This document shows, piece by piece, positions 1 to 12,798 of a stretch of DNA of 64,000 nt. Each line of letters begins with the position of its first letter. Within the stretch, counting starts at the first letter, position 1. The notes under the pieces were generated by a model, which had not been told where the DNA came from, did not search any database, and saw only the letters and a program-made list of their open reading frames with translations. Source of the DNA: Iris pallida (taxonomy: Eukaryota; Streptophyta; Magnoliopsida; Asparagales; Iridaceae); contig JANAVB010033216.1 in NCBI GenBank assembly GCA_029216955.1, positions 6,750,638 through 6,814,637 of the forward strand, written 5' to 3'. The position numbers and the translations under genes were made by a program.

Positions 1-810
1 CCAATATGACTCGAGACATGTGATACTTCTCTCCAGGCTACGCAACTGTACAATGAGTACCGCATTGTACCCTGCGATTGTCGCCTGTAAGGTCCGGGAT
101 AGGCATAGATATAAGGCATAATCACAGAAATTCCACAATTGACATGAAATTCATTTATCCAGAAAATATTACATACTTAGTCTAGAATTCACCAAAACAC
201 ATATTATACATATTTGATTTATTGTCTTCAAACACATAATTTACATAATTGAAGATATTCTCAAAATGAAGCTACATTCCATCCGTTCCACCTCATTCAT
301 AGAGATCATTTTCAGTGTAGGCCTGATCCATATCTTGATCTTCATCAATCCCTAGTGAACAAAACTAGGTTGTCAATACGACGAGCAAGCCCTCAGTCAA
401 AGGAGAAGTATGAATACGTAATGATAAGACAAGTGAACAAGATATAGTATCAAGAACAATTAAACTCATACCTTGATATCAGTCAAAAAGTAAGAAATTC
501 TCAATTTAATGTCACAAGGACACGATAAGATCTTTCTAGACCTAAATGCAATTTAGAGAAACTTTCTGGATCACACACTCTCGCCTAGCATCTCAACAAT
601 AACCCCATTTGCCCGGGATCAGGCTCGTACAAAACGGGTTGGTGCTTAGATTCTCCAGCCGTCTGTACTATCACATATTAATGTGATTACAAGCAAGATA
701 ACATCATGAGTGGTTTTCGAATCATCTGGGTCGAGTCATCGCATCATGTGTTATAACAAGAAGTTCGTATGACTTGGACTTTTCCAAGAATATCGAACCC
801 ATTCATTAGA

Positions 811-920
811 GAGCTGAGCTGAATTCAGGGCCTGGATATCTAATGAATTAATAAGTATTCTGAGCTGAAACTCAGGGTAAAGTGCAAATGGATAGCTGAG
901 CTGAAACTCAGGGCCTGGAT
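811..920. repeat. Three short palindromic direct repeats in the LTR
   Basis: The motif GAGCTGAA(A/T)CTCAGGG occurs three times (about 811-830, 861-877, 896-913). The first and third are followed by CCTGGAT. The core GAGCTGAAACTC is near-palindromic. Confidence 0.6.
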
Positions 921-1432
921 GTTCAATTGCGATCAAGAAAGTGAGCTAAGCCTCACCCCGGATATTCGTACGGCCGTACGAACACCGTATCAGGGACTGA
1001 TCAGTTCGAAAATGAAAAATTATATTGCAAAGAAGTCAGCCGGGTGTGATCCAACGGTTTCTCTCCCAAACTCCATGCAACATATTCTAAACATTTAGAC
1101 TTCGGAGAAACTATCTCCCAAACGGGAGTCCTAGAAGTCAAGTTGCATTCCAATATTAGTTTCGTCTTTTCCGAAACTAAAGTAGTCCGAGAAATGTTGG
1201 AACCAAGGTAAAATTCTATGGTATCCAATTGGACATGATTCCAAAAATTCCTCCGATATTGTAGGTCGGAGATGGATGGTTCTAAGGTCCAGAATTTAAT
1301 ATTAAAGTTCTAAGAGCCAGGATTCCGAAAAGAGACTAACTCTGGAAATTCTTAAAAATTTCGGCAGAGTCTCCTTTGTATTTACTGACCCGGAATTATT
1401 TTCAGAACACATAAACACAAGGAAAAATATAT

Positions 1433-1540
1433 GGGCACGCCGACCCCTTTGGTGGAGAAACCCTCAACACCGGCAACATGCAAATATAAAATCGGGTACG
1501 CCGACCCCTTCGGTAGAGCAACTCTCAACACCGGAAAACA
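1433..1540. repeat. Two-copy 61-bp tandem repeat
   Basis: GGG(C/T)ACGCCGACCCC starts at 1433 and again at 1494. Each is followed by a similar 'ggt(g/a)gag..a.ctcaacaccgg' tail. It lies inside the minus-strand LTR. Confidence 0.65.
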
Positions 1541-2579
1541 CATAACCATATGTATATGATTTAAATGAATTTTCTTACCATTGTAGGCAAACTAGCAAGC
1601 AAGCAAGCAATTTTATTTCGATTATGGCAATGTGCATTACCTAAAATGCAATCAAATCTCAAGAAATACACTTGTTAGTAATGCGAAGATATCAAATGTA
1701 AATGTCTCATTGTTAACATAAACTAAGTAATTTTTTTACTTGTGCTAATGGTAAAATTTATCTAAGAGTTCAATTTTGATTTTACATTTACAACAATCCA
1801 CATTTTGCCTCTTAAAGGTCCCAGAGGAGTGTTAAAATTGAGGTTAAGTAGACGTAGGGTCATCCTAACATATATATACCCCTAATGGCCATTTTTGACT
1901 AAATAATGGTGTCAAACATGTCAATTTAGCACATTTTTATAATGCGGACAGAATTGAACATTATGCTAATACAACCGACAATTACACCTACCACTAGTCA
2001 ATTTAACTCATGCTACCATGTAAGTATTTTAACTTCTTGAATGTGCAAAGGAAGGTTTGACATTAAAAGATTCTAGGTATAGGGTTATGCTAAAGTATAG
2101 GTACCTATAAACATTTACTTTAACTAGTTTATCATGCAAGCAAATGTTATTTGAACCTAATTCATTTATGGACAGAATTAACTAGTATAATACGAGTTTA
2201 ACTCTAATACATACGCATACATATCAAGCAAGAGAGTACATAAATTTATATATATCATGGTTCATGGTTGAATTTATTATAGGATTTTCCAATTCTAGAA
2301 TACAAACCAAGCTATATTTTTAGCTTGTCATAAGGTTCATAAATTTCAGAATGTAAATTAGATTATATTAACCCAATAATTAGAAGATCACAATAGAACA
2401 ATTTTCAAAGGAGAAGGAAAAGAGGACTTGCCTTGAGCCTTGCTCTTAGAGTACTCTTCCTAAAGGAAAGTTCCTTCAAAACCCAAAATCAGAATCCTAG
2501 GGCATAAAATAAAATTGGGTTAAAATTAGAACCCTAGAAATAAATTTGGAATCAAAATATAGAGGAATTGGAGAACAAG

Positions 2580-2785
2580 GGGAGAAGAAGAAGAAGAAGA
2601 AGCAAAAAGGGGAGGGGTGTACGGTCGGCCGGCCGGCGGCGATGCCGGCTCCGGCCGGCGGCAGCAGCCGCGACAGCTGCAGCATACGCAGCAGCAGTAG
2701 CAGCAGTAGCGACATAAGCAGCAGCTGCCGCAATAGATAAAGAGAAGGGGAGGGAAGAAGAGAAGAAGAAGAAGAAAAAGAAAAA
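2580..2785. repeat. GC-rich and trinucleotide low-complexity tract
   Basis: An (AAG)n run at 2584-2604, a CGGCCGG-rich patch at 2622-2665, an AGC-rich stretch at 2665-2728 and an (AGA)n run at 2755-2785. It looks like the LTR leader read backwards. The short ORFs on both strands here are low-complexity products, not genes. Confidence 0.6.
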
Positions 2786-3143
2786 TAATTTAGAAAAATA
2801 AGAAGAAGAGAGAGAGATTACCTGGACTTGGAGAGGGGAAAGAATGGGTTCTCTCCATTACACCCATGAATAAAATGAATGGAAGCTATAAGGAATGACT
2901 AAATTGCCCTTTGGGCTTAGTCATGAGGGGGGTATTGCCACATGGCCTTCCCATCATGTATGGGTGCCACATAATCCCCTAAGTAAGAATGCAAAAATAA
3001 ATTTTGCATGAGGAGCATTTTGAAAGAAAATTTTGATTTAGTTATTTACATTTTTTTTGAGAAATAATTATAGAAACATAATTTTTGAATGGTTGAAAAT
3101 AATTAAAATACCAATAATAAAAATGGAAATTAAGGTTATGACA

Positions 3144-5556
3144 GTTCTAAATTGCCGCTGCGTGTTCAATGTCTCTGCTTGGGACTTCTGTGCGACGACC
3201 CCGTCGCAGCCGCTGAAATCGGCCGTTATAGAACCCGCCTTGCACAAGCGCAATCTAGGCTCGTGCGGCATCACGCCTTTGCGAGGACGATCGCTCCTAC
3301 GGGAGCGGGGCGTGACAAATCGACTCAGCCGCTTGTGGGCACTGCCCGCGCGCCGACCTTGACCCACTCTACCATGTCGAAGGGGGTCGTGTGCCGCACG
3401 CATGCATCTCCTCTCAGAACCCACCGCTGCAGATTCGTAACCGCACCGACGAGCGCTCTCCCAGGTGGGCAACCACCGCCGTGCTCCTCTCGTGCCGAGC
3501 TCGGTAAGAACCCCTCTCCTCTCCTTTCTCGAATCTATTCATGATCCTTCCTTTATCTTTGTTTTCTCTCTTCTGTGATGGAGAGAATGGTGAATATATT
3601 AGGCTTAGGATTAGTGGGCTTTTTTTGGGCTGCTTAGCCCATTGACCCCTTTCATTAAATATATTTTGAGCTTAAATAGATTATGGAAAGATTTTCTTTG
3701 AGCCGTAGGCTTAGGCCCTAGGCCCTAGTGTTAGGATTAAAGGGATTTATATGTATTGGTATTTGTACATTCCTCTAGTATTCGAATATAGTATTTAATA
3801 AATATATGTGTAGTATAATAATGTTAGGTTATTATTATCATCATTACTATTATTATTTTGTTATTATTATTTTCAATTAGTTTTACTGATATTAATAGTA
3901 TTATTCATATGTATCTTTTATGTAGGTATACTTGTATATACGTATATTTGTATATGTGTATGCTTGTACATGGTAGTATCAGTATTAGTTTCTCATTAGT
4001 CACTATTAATAACTATTTTTCTTTTATAATAAATATACATAAATTCCTAAAAATATTTGTAACAAATATCCTATTGGGTTTTAAGCCCTCTATTTGGGTT
4101 AAATATTTATGTGTATGTATATAGTTTAGTAGCTTTAGTCTAATAAATCCTTTGGGCCTTATTAATTAATTGTGCATATTTCTAAAATAAAATTTCTAGA
4201 ATAAAATTTATATATATTTCCTAAAATTATATTATTTTGAAAGAGTTGGAAATTTAGTTGGGCTTACAGTCCTACACAATTGGTTTAATCAAATCTTTGG
4301 GTTTATAAATTATAATAATTAATTTGAGTCTATATATACATATCTTTTGGGCTTTTAGTTGAATTCTAATCCATTGTTTTATATAAGTATTATCAAATAA
4401 ATATTTTTCCTAAAGGGGATTATAATACCTATTATACTCCTAAATATATTTATAGTTAGGTTTTATCCTTGAAATGATTTTCTAGAATATTGGACTAAAT
4501 AAAAATATATAGTTTTCAAACCATATAATAATTTTGAAAATTATTTCGATTATAAGTCATTGACCGTGACTAATTGTGTTTCCTATTTTCTTACGATTTT
4601 GAATTCCTACATATCCACCCTAGACAATCGGACTATACTGGACCCAACGGGATTATCAGTTTCACCAACAAAGGATCCCAGGTGAGTACATTTTCTGATA
4701 GTTTTCAAATTTGATAACTTCTATTATTCGTGTATTTAGTGTTATCTTACATTGATTTTTTGTTGATTCTCGACACGATGGTTACACGATGTAGTAGTTA
4801 TGGATTCTTTAATGTTATTTTTTGTGACTAATGTATTACCGTGTTCATGACCTATTTGAATCCATGAGTACTAGTTGGGCGGAGAAAATATTTTAGTAGA
4901 CGTGTGAACTACCAAGAAATATTCTATTGGTCTAACATGGAGAATAGCAGCCACACACGATATCTACGGTTGGCTGGATTTATCCCTTAGCCGTTCACAT
5001 GTCAAAAATGGTATTTCAACTCACTAGTTAGATACAGTCTTGCTATATATTATTATTTCTATTTCAGTTTTTTATTACTGTTACTTTCTTGTCTTTATTA
5101 CCATACTCTTATGCTTTTACTCATATGTTTCATACCATGATTATCTGTTTATCCATCCATTATGTATTTAAGTATTATTTACCGTTTTATAGATTTTGTC
5201 AATTATTGGAACTGCTATTAGAATGTACTTATTCTATTCCTGATTGGAAACCATTTTTTAGATTAGTCGCCGCTACTCTTCGTATTGGATCTTTAGGAGA
5301 TATGGGTATACTTGAAGGCCAAAACCTAGAGACTAGTTAGATTGTTTAAATTGTTGTATTAGAGACATTGTATTTGGATTAAATGTAAACTTGTGAATAT
5401 TGTAAATTAATTTAGTTTTGTGAATGAGCAAATAAAAAGATTATTTTATGAGCACTTGTTTATTGTGGGCTAGACAGCGTACTATTATCGGTAATGCGGC
5501 ATAAGCTGGACTTGCGCATGCATTCGCATCCCGAAAAGTGGGTGCAGGTCGTAACA
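3144..5556 (+). mobile_element. 3' part of a plus-strand long LTR
   Basis: A GC-rich leader-like block (3150-3540) ends in a splice-donor-like 'ggtaagaacccctctcc', followed by about 2 kb of AT-rich sequence ending GGTCGTAACA at 5556, a typical LTR 3' end. The U3 start is not seen. The block begins exactly where the minus-strand LTR begins (3143/3144), so the neighbour probably inserted into this LTR. No coding region was found. Confidence 0.4.
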
Positions 5557-6016
5557 AGTTTTTTTTGGTGGCCTATGCAGGTCAGTTTTTGCAAAATTGT
5601 GCGAACTCGTGATAGTACCATATTAGTCGTACTATTGCGAGCCTGTGACTAGGAAGTGCTCATTCACAATTAGGATCGATTTAATTTTAGGAGAATGAAC
5701 TAGGACTAGGAGTCCCTTATTTAATTTGACTGTTGGGTAGATGAGATTACTACATAGGCCATGTGATTTAGGTAGAGTTTTATTGAATTCTAAGACCCTA
5801 TTAGATAACTTGAGATATTTTCCTAGAAGCATGTACCATTGTGTTTTGACATGAAGGTATGATCCAAGGTGGGTAGACTATTCGCTTGGTAAACTAGGAC
5901 TTCCTATGATTCAATTCCTAATCCTAATCATTCGTGCAATTTTATTTTCTTTCCTCTAATCATCATCATACCATAAAAGTCGTTCATTTTATTCTTTATA
6001 CTAAAGATAATCTAGG
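5557..6016. other. Unassigned AT-rich spacer
   Basis: I see no gene, repeat or regulatory site here. It may include undetected copia sequence upstream of the pol remnant. Confidence 0.5.
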
Positions 6017-7315
6017 AAGTTTGACTCCGAGGCATATGAAGGTATTTTTCTAGGTTATGCGGCTAAAAGCAAAGGCTATCGGGTTTTTAACAAGCAATCA
6101 CTGACCATTGAATAGTCTATCAACGTCACATTTCATGAGCTCAACCAGCAACTACCACATGAAAGTGACGATGTTGATGTAATTCAAGCAAATAACTAAC
6201 CCAAGGATACAAGCACATCAACCCATCTGGACGATCTGCCTAAGAGCCTGAGATTCTTTTCACATCATCCAAAGGAATTAGTAATAGGTGATGTATCCAT
6301 AGGTGTAAGTGCTCGCTCTTCTAATAAAGATATCATTGTTAATGTTGCTTTCATCTCTAAAATAAAACCTAAGAATATATGAGAGGCCTTTTATGATGAA
6401 TTTTGGATTTGTGCTATAGAAGAGGAACTTAACCAATTCGATCGTAATCAAGTTTGGAAACTCGTTCCTAAACTTAATGATTATCCGATCATTGACACCA
6501 AATGGGTTTTTCGAATTTTTTTAGATGAGAATGGTTCAGCCATACGTAACATGGCACGTCTTGTAGCTCAAGGATATAACCAAGAGGAAGGTATTGACTA
6601 TAATGAGACATATGCTCCAGTTGCTAGACTAGGATCTATTCGAATGCTTTGTGCTTTTGCTAGATTATATAATTTTAAATTATTTCAAATGTATGTTAAA
6701 AGTAGTTTTCTAAATGGTTTTATCAAGAAGAAGTTTTTGTTTAGCAACCCCCTGGTATTGAAGATTTCAAACATCCTGACCATGTATTCAAGCTAAGAAT
6801 GTCACTATATGGACTCAAAAAAGCCCCATGTGCTTGGTACGAGCGCCTAAGTTATTTTCTACTTGAAAACAATTTTTCAAAAGAAAAAGTTGATACGACC
6901 TTTTTTTATATAAAAACTTCTGCTAATTCTATGTTTTTAGTATTATGTTGATGATATCATATTTGGAACTACTAATGAGATGCTATGTAACGAGTTTGCT
7001 AATATGTAACAAGAATTTAAATAAGTATGATGGAAGAACTCAACTTCTTCCTCGGCTTACAAATCAAGCAATGCTATATTTTGTGATAACACTAGCCCCA
7101 TTAATATCACGAAGAATGTAATATGCCACTCACGTACTAAGCACATAGAAATGAGACATCATTTCTTAAGGGATCATCAAAAACACAGGGACATATGCTT
7201 ACATTTTGTTGACACAGAGCATCAGTTAGCAGACATCTTTACTAAACCTCTGGTTGAAGATCGTTTCAACTTTATTCATTGAGAATTAGGCCTTTATAAT
7301 TCTGATAAAATGTAA
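6017..7315 (+). pseudogene. Ty1/copia pol remnant (integrase end, RT, RNase H end)
   Basis: Read across several frames, the region gives the integrase C-terminal signature 'EGIFLGYAAKSKGYRVFN' (about 6035-6090). RT blocks 'WKLVPK', 'IDTKWVF', 'ARLVAQGYNQEEGIDY', 'YAPVARL' (6450-6640) and 'YGLKKAPCAWYERL' (6808-6850) follow. The YVDD box region is damaged ('DDIIFG', about 6950), then comes 'ELNFFLGLQIKQ' (7037-7070) and an RNase H tail 'RTKHIEMRHHFLRDH' and 'QLADIFTKPL' (7130-7253). Much of RNase H is missing, and several stops and frameshifts make it dead. The RT and RNase H motifs fit the SIRE/Maximus branch best. SIRE elements often carry an envelope-like ORF downstream, compare 12063-12798. 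Confidence 0.88.
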
Positions 7316-7533
7316 GACTATAACAGTTTTTTAAATTCTTACATCAATCTAAGTTGCTAAAAGTTATGACTATTTTGGATACAAGCCGAAAGGGCCCTTC
7401 TGCTACAAAGACATAAATAGCCTAAGTAACGCGGTGTCAAGTGTCTTCGGGCTACCGCTAGCTGGGATATGGTCCTACAACTACTCTAAGATTGTCTGTA
7501 CTTACAGTAACTTATGACTTGATAAAACCTATT
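7316..7533. other. Spacer between copia pol and the solo LTR
   Basis: No coding signal. It would be the region 3' of pol in the disrupted copia element. Confidence 0.4.
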
Positions 7534-8210
7534 TGTAAAACCCCTAATTTTTCACTACAATTATTTTATTTTATTTTTTATTTTATTGGTTTCGATATTG
7601 GTGTCATTTTTGGTATTTGTACGTCGAGTGCGAATACGTATATACAAGGTACATAGTTTTATAAAAAGATTTATTTTAGCCTTTCTCCATTTAATTTAAA
7701 TAAGTATATATATTTAATATAGCCATGATTATCAAAACTTTATTTTAATTTATTTGTTGCAAAAGTATATGTGATAATTTAAGAAATAATATTTCGTAAA
7801 TAATATGTTCTATCGCATGCGAAGTACATGAAATTAAATTTCATATATATTTTGATTTTTGAAAGCAAACTGTAATTATTTTATTTATTTGCAAAAATAT
7901 ATTTCAAATATTTAAATATATATATATTATGATTTTCAAAATTATTATTATTATTATTCTTTATCAAAAGTTATATTTGAAATTTATTTGATTTAATATT
8001 TAACTAATTATGGTTATTGAAAATTTGGAAAAAGATTTTGTTTATTTTATTTTAGATAGATTTTAAATTTACGATAGAAATTATCGAAGATCCAAATATG
8101 AATTTGATTTGAATGAATTAATTTTGATTCGATTGGTTTTAAATGGTGAATTATCAAAAAGAGGATTTAAATCTTTTCCTACTCCTTATCCAACTAGAAA
8201 TTCCACCCCC

Positions 8211-8217
8211 TATATAA
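8211..8217 (+). promoter_or_regulatory. TATA box of the solo LTR
   Basis: TATATAA followed by GGG, about 680 bp into the LTR, at the change from AT-rich U3 to C-rich leader. It marks the likely U3/R boundary near 8240. Confidence 0.55.
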
Positions 8218-8239
8218 GGGAGCCTCCGTATGTTTCCTC

Positions 8240-9525
8240 CACAAATTACTCCATAATTCCATCCACCATAAACAACGTGAGTGCATCGTGTAGATGTCCA
8301 AATCCTTCCCGTGTAAGTCGTGGCGGTCTCGGGTCCGACCCCGAGTATCTTTCCAATAAAATATTTGTACATATACAATGCACTCTCCTCCGTGTCGACA
8401 ACCCCGATACGACAAACATCTAATCTTTAATCCTAGCCCTAGTCTACCCGCCTACAACAACCCTCCACCGGCCATCGTCGTGGACAACTCCGACCACCAC
8501 CATGGCCGCGTAGCCCCTGCCAACACCATTGTCGCCATCACCTGGTCTCCGACATCACCACCCAAGCGGCCTTTCTCTGCCTCAACCCCTGACCACCCTT
8601 CTCCTCCACACAGTCGGACTCACCACCATTCACAGCCGCCCAACTTCCCGGCAGAACATCCAACCCCAACAACACAGCTCATGCCGTAGCACGGCTCTTG
8701 CCGCAGCACTACCGCCTCGCATCCGACCCAGCCCCAAGCCTCCACTGTCCGAACGCCACGACACCACCAGTCTTTCTGCCCGGCTACAACCGCGACCCCA
8801 GCCCCTTCTTTCGACCAAAACTTCTCTAAACCGCTACCACAATATCATCACAACCACCACACGTCGGCCACCTCGTCGCCTCCCCCACAGCAGATCAACA
8901 CCACCAAACTTCATCGCCGACCTCGGCCCTTCCTTCCAACGGCCAGTCACCAACAGACCACCGTCCAAAATTCTCGCAATCTCCACCGTTCCATACAACC
9001 CTCATCGCCACCAGCGTCACCATCGACCATCGTGGCCGACTCCACCAACCACCTATAAAACCCCTCAAAAATCGGACTCTACCACCACCATCACAGAAAA
9101 AAAAGAAAACCTACTCACCTCAGTGAGGCCGACCCGACCACGACAGTGCCACAGTGGGCTCCCTGCCACCGCCGTGGCCTCGACCACGACCGTGGCCAGC
9201 ACCACTGCACCCTTCGATCTCTTCTGCATGTACCCGCCTCCTTCCATGACCGCTGCGTCGGCCGTCCCATCGCCGCGGGCACCTCCGCGGTCCACCGTGC
9301 CTTCCACCGCTGAAATCCTCCCCCGATGCGTCATTGAGCTCTCCGACCCTCTCCACTTCTCCGCCTCGCTCACTTCTTCCCCGTTCCTCACCAACTCCCC
9401 TAGATCCCTCTCTCTCTCCCCCTTTCTCTCTTTTACTCTTGGTCCAATGACTCTTCTCTGTCTCTTCTTATTTTTGTGTGTTTTAAGTTGCTTGCTTCAT
9501 CTCTTCGAAAGAGGGAAGCAGTAGA
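8240..9525 (+). other. C-rich LTR leader with a spurious long ORF
   Basis: Strongly C-rich on the plus strand (repeated CCACC, CACCA, CCGCC). An open frame of 331 codons (8529-9524) is Pro/Ser/Thr-rich with no recognisable domain, and overlapping frames on both strands are also open. That is what strand-biased composition produces. I treat it as an untranslated leader inside the solo LTR. Confidence 0.6.
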
Positions 9526-11695
9526 AATATCTGCTGGGTTCAAATAAAAGAGAACAAGGGTTCTCGATCCTTGTTTTTTCTTTTATTTATATTTTACTTA
9601 TTTTATTAGTTTGTGTTTTATTAGCAGTACTAAGTATTAAGTAAAATTTTATATATACAGTACTTACTAATTATTATTAATATCATTTATTATTATTGTT
9701 ACTAATAAAATTTCTATTGTTATTTACTTATAAATATCCCTAGAAATATATGTGTAACAAGAATATAATTGGGTTAGAAGCCATAAATGTATTTGCTATA
9801 TTATTTTGTGGCATTTTAAAAGTATAGCTTTACCAAAATAATTTACTTAAACAAAGTTTGGTTTTGTCTTAAACTGGTTTTCTAAATTTATAAATAATTA
9901 TCAAATATATTTTTAGCTAATAAAATATAGTTTTCAACCTAGAAGATTTATTTCGACAAACTTAAGGTATTTTGCCAAAAAATGATTTATATATTTTTAA
10001 GTACGCATCTATAAACTATTTTGACTTCCAAAATATAGTTTTCAAGGATTTTAAATAGTTTTCGAAAAGTAGTATATGTATTATTTACACCCATCTCCTC
10101 TGATTATCTTTCCGTCCATGACTAAGCCCATTTTTCCTATTCCTCGCCAATTCTATACATCCTCATGTCGTCCCTAGCCAAGTAGACTGTTCAGGACCCG
10201 ATGGAATAGTCTGTGCCATCATCAGAGGTCGTTTTGTGTAGTTGTAACACCTAAGTCACATGATGTGCCACCTTGATCATCGCACCATCTCAGGCGTCAC
10301 ACCAGACAAGATACCTTGCCATTTGCTGTTTATTTATTGTAGCTCATATTTTATGCATTTACTTATTATTTACTTTCTGCAAAATAAACTGTAATACATG
10401 GCATAATTTGATAGAATCTTACTGTTCAGTTCTATTTCCTGCTATGTACTATTATTTTACATATTGAACTTAGATTTAAGGGACCACCCTTTGTGTGTTG
10501 TATTCATAGGCCTTGACACACTTGTACCACGTTGTTACGAGTCGCATATAGAACTCGGACATGCTTGACTGGCTGGCCACCAGTACGTATAAGCCGTGCG
10601 ATAGATTTAACCGCTAATAGTGTTTGCATGATTAGTTTGACTTAGCAGTTAATAGAGGTTTTGTGTTGTGGATGCGACATAGTCGGCATTGGGCGGGGAG
10701 GATAATTCCTTAGCGTATAGGCTACTATACACTTCCTTTTTGTGATCCGGATGCTCCGCTGGAGATACGGTGTGAGATGACCCATATTTTACTGACGGCC
10801 ACTGACGTTCTTCGAAACGTCATGTTCTTACTGATTGGGCCTCTGGTGCCCCAAGGGGGGACCATGCTGATCCCATTTTAGCCAGGGCCCATGCGTTGGA
10901 GGATGTTCTTAAAACTGCATACACTTAGACTGGTTAGGCTACTTTATCCGTTTGGTACGAGTACTCTTAGTTGGGTACTTGTATCTGACCGTGGCTTAGA
11001 ACAGTAACTTGTCGCGGACTAGTTTGTCACATCTTATCCTTATTTGGTTGTAGGTGTGACTCACTACTTCGATGAGAAGGTACTGAACCTTGTTGTGGTC
11101 CGGATACCGTATTGGATTCATGGCTTGGAAAGATACTTCATCATGGATTAGGGTACCATCTTCTGTCCTTGTTTGGTTTGGGGATGGTACGCTAATTCAA
11201 TGGTGTATATTGGACCATGTTATAATTCGATTTGACTTATTATTGAGCAGTTTATATTCAGTTTTATGGCATGATATTATGTATCTTGTTACGTCTCTCT
11301 GAGGACCTGGTTATCTTTCCAGGTGTGTGCTATTGTCTTTCGCAGGTATTCTAGCTGAGATCGTGATCTTCTCCATCCCTTCGAAGATGACGTGTCTTGG
11401 GCCTTTCTTGCCACCTACGCTAAATTATTTCATATGTTTTGTACTTCTTTTCTTTTAAATAGTTGGTAGTGGATTTGTCTCCGTCCAACATTTTGTACAA
11501 AGATAATTCAAAGTTGATTTATGACATTATATTTTATTCTTTCACTTTATGGATGAGATTAGATTACTCTTGGTTTACTGTATTTTACAGCTTATGTATA
11601 CATACAGGTTTCCATATATTGGAGTATACTTTGTATGTATGTAGCTGGCATGTCTATGTACCTAGTCCTAAGTATTTTGGGACTAGGGGGTTACA

Positions 11696-12062
11696 CCATT
11701 TGGCACTTCTAGCTCATATGTTTTATCTAAAACTAGAAAACTATTACCTCGAATAAAGTTGACAATAGAAATTATTCTTTATATGCCTACCGACCTCGGG
11801 CCGAACTCGTTTTATAACCGGACTCGGACCAAACTCGGTTTTGCATATATCAACATATTTTAAGATTTGGCTGACCCCACTCAATCTTAGGGTTACTGAT
11901 GCTATATATTCATGCCTTTTCGTGAATCTCGAACAGACCCACGAAAATCCTCCATCCAAGCCTTCAAAATCCTAGTTTTTGTCAAAACCCTAATTTGGTG
12001 GTTTGTCTTTTTTGAAGAATCATTATTCTCGTCCATCTTCTTCTATCTTAAGGTAACTCTAA
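11696..12062. other. Spacer between solo LTR and env-like ORF
   Basis: Contains two near-copies of 'GGACTCGGACCAAACTCGG'-like sequence (11797-11845). No gene seen. Confidence 0.4.
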
Positions 12063-12798
12063 TGGCTCCCAAAAGCAAACTCTCTTTTGATCACATTTTC
12101 TCTCCCATAATGCCAAATATTGGCAAATTCGATGGATTTTTACTTTGATCTTTCAAAAATTCTAATGAATGGTTCAATGATTTCTCTCGTTGACCTATTT
12201 GTTCCGGGCACCACATTGATTTTCTAAAATACAATGAATCTTCAACTTGAAGAACTAATTACAACTCGCACTCGTATTTTCATCAAAGCTATATGCATGT
12301 TTTACTACAACTTGTCTTTTGAAAATGACAAAATCTCTTCAAGGGTACGTGGCATTAATATTGAATTTGATTCAACGAACTTAGTCGACATCCTACGCAT
12401 TCCTGCTGAAGGTGAACCCTTATTATGTATTACGCAAGTTCAATTTACCGGTAACGTAACTTTGGACTCTTTCAAAAACCTGTTTTGTGCCCCACACAAT
12501 TATCCACCTAGAAGATTTCATGCTCACTATTTTTATTCCTATTTCTATGAAATGCATCGTATCATATTTTCTACCATTCTACCTAAGTGATTTGATTTTG
12601 ATGACGTCTCTTATTTAGAAACGTCAGCCTTATTTCACATGTATTACACCACACCATTCAATCTTCCACATACAATCATGTCTCAAATGGTAACTTGTCG
12701 CAAGAAAGGGCATCCACTACTCTACGCCATGTATTTACCGCTTATCTTCAACTTCTTCGGCATACCTTATGATAGTTGTCCTTTTACGGATGAGCCTA
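12063..12798 (+). pseudogene. Envelope-like / 'putative plant transposon protein' ORF remnant
   Basis: A start at 12063 ('MAPKSKLSFDHIF') runs into a stop near 12146. The reading continues through frameshifts into 12234-12590, which has the hallmark block 'MFYYNLSF...SRVRGINIEFD...LVDILRIP' of the plant retroelement extra-ORF domain (FYANL / VRG / L..P pattern). It resumes at 12600-12798 with 'FHMYYTTPFNLPHTIMSQM' and 'LPLIFNFFGIPY'. The ORF stops exactly where a new repeat begins at 12799, so it was cut by an insertion. The domain is known from env-like ORFs of SIRE and Athila elements; pairing it with the copia pol at 6017-7315 is an inference. Confidence 0.6.

Larger units (their letters stand above)
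1..3143 (-). mobile_element. Long LTR (minus strand), runs off the left edge
   Basis: Read on the minus strand the sequence starts TGTCATAACC at 3143, a typical start of a long Ty3/gypsy LTR, and then gives an AT-rich U3, a C/T-rich and GC-rich leader (about 2870 down to 2580) and a long AT-rich tail. There is no coding potential. The final part (about 150 to 1) resembles in layout the last 150 bp of the plus-strand LTR that ends at 5556, so the LTR probably ends just outside the window. Assignment to a Tekay/Del-like chromovirus is an inference from LTR length and terminal motif only. Confidence 0.45.
7534..11695 (+). mobile_element. 4.16-kb solo LTR (Ty3/gypsy-type)
   Basis: It starts TGTAAAACCCC at 7534 and ends GGGGGTTACA at 11695, giving inverted LTR-type ends (TGTAA.CCCC / GGGGTTACA). 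It is flanked by CTATT (7529-7533) and CCATT (11696-11700), a 4-of-5 target-site duplication. A TATA box lies at 8211 and a C-rich leader follows. No gag or pol lies inside, so this is a single LTR left by LTR-LTR recombination. Lineage is uncertain; long LTRs of this kind occur in Tekay/Del and Tat elements. Confidence 0.6.

Noticed and set aside
2497..2740. Leu/Arg-rich short ORFs at the GC-rich tract
   Set aside because: Low-complexity translations of AGC and AAG repeats on both strands inside an LTR.
8529..9524. 331-codon plus-strand ORF
   Set aside because: Pro/Ser/Thr-rich product of a C-rich LTR leader, overlapping open frames on both strands, no domain.
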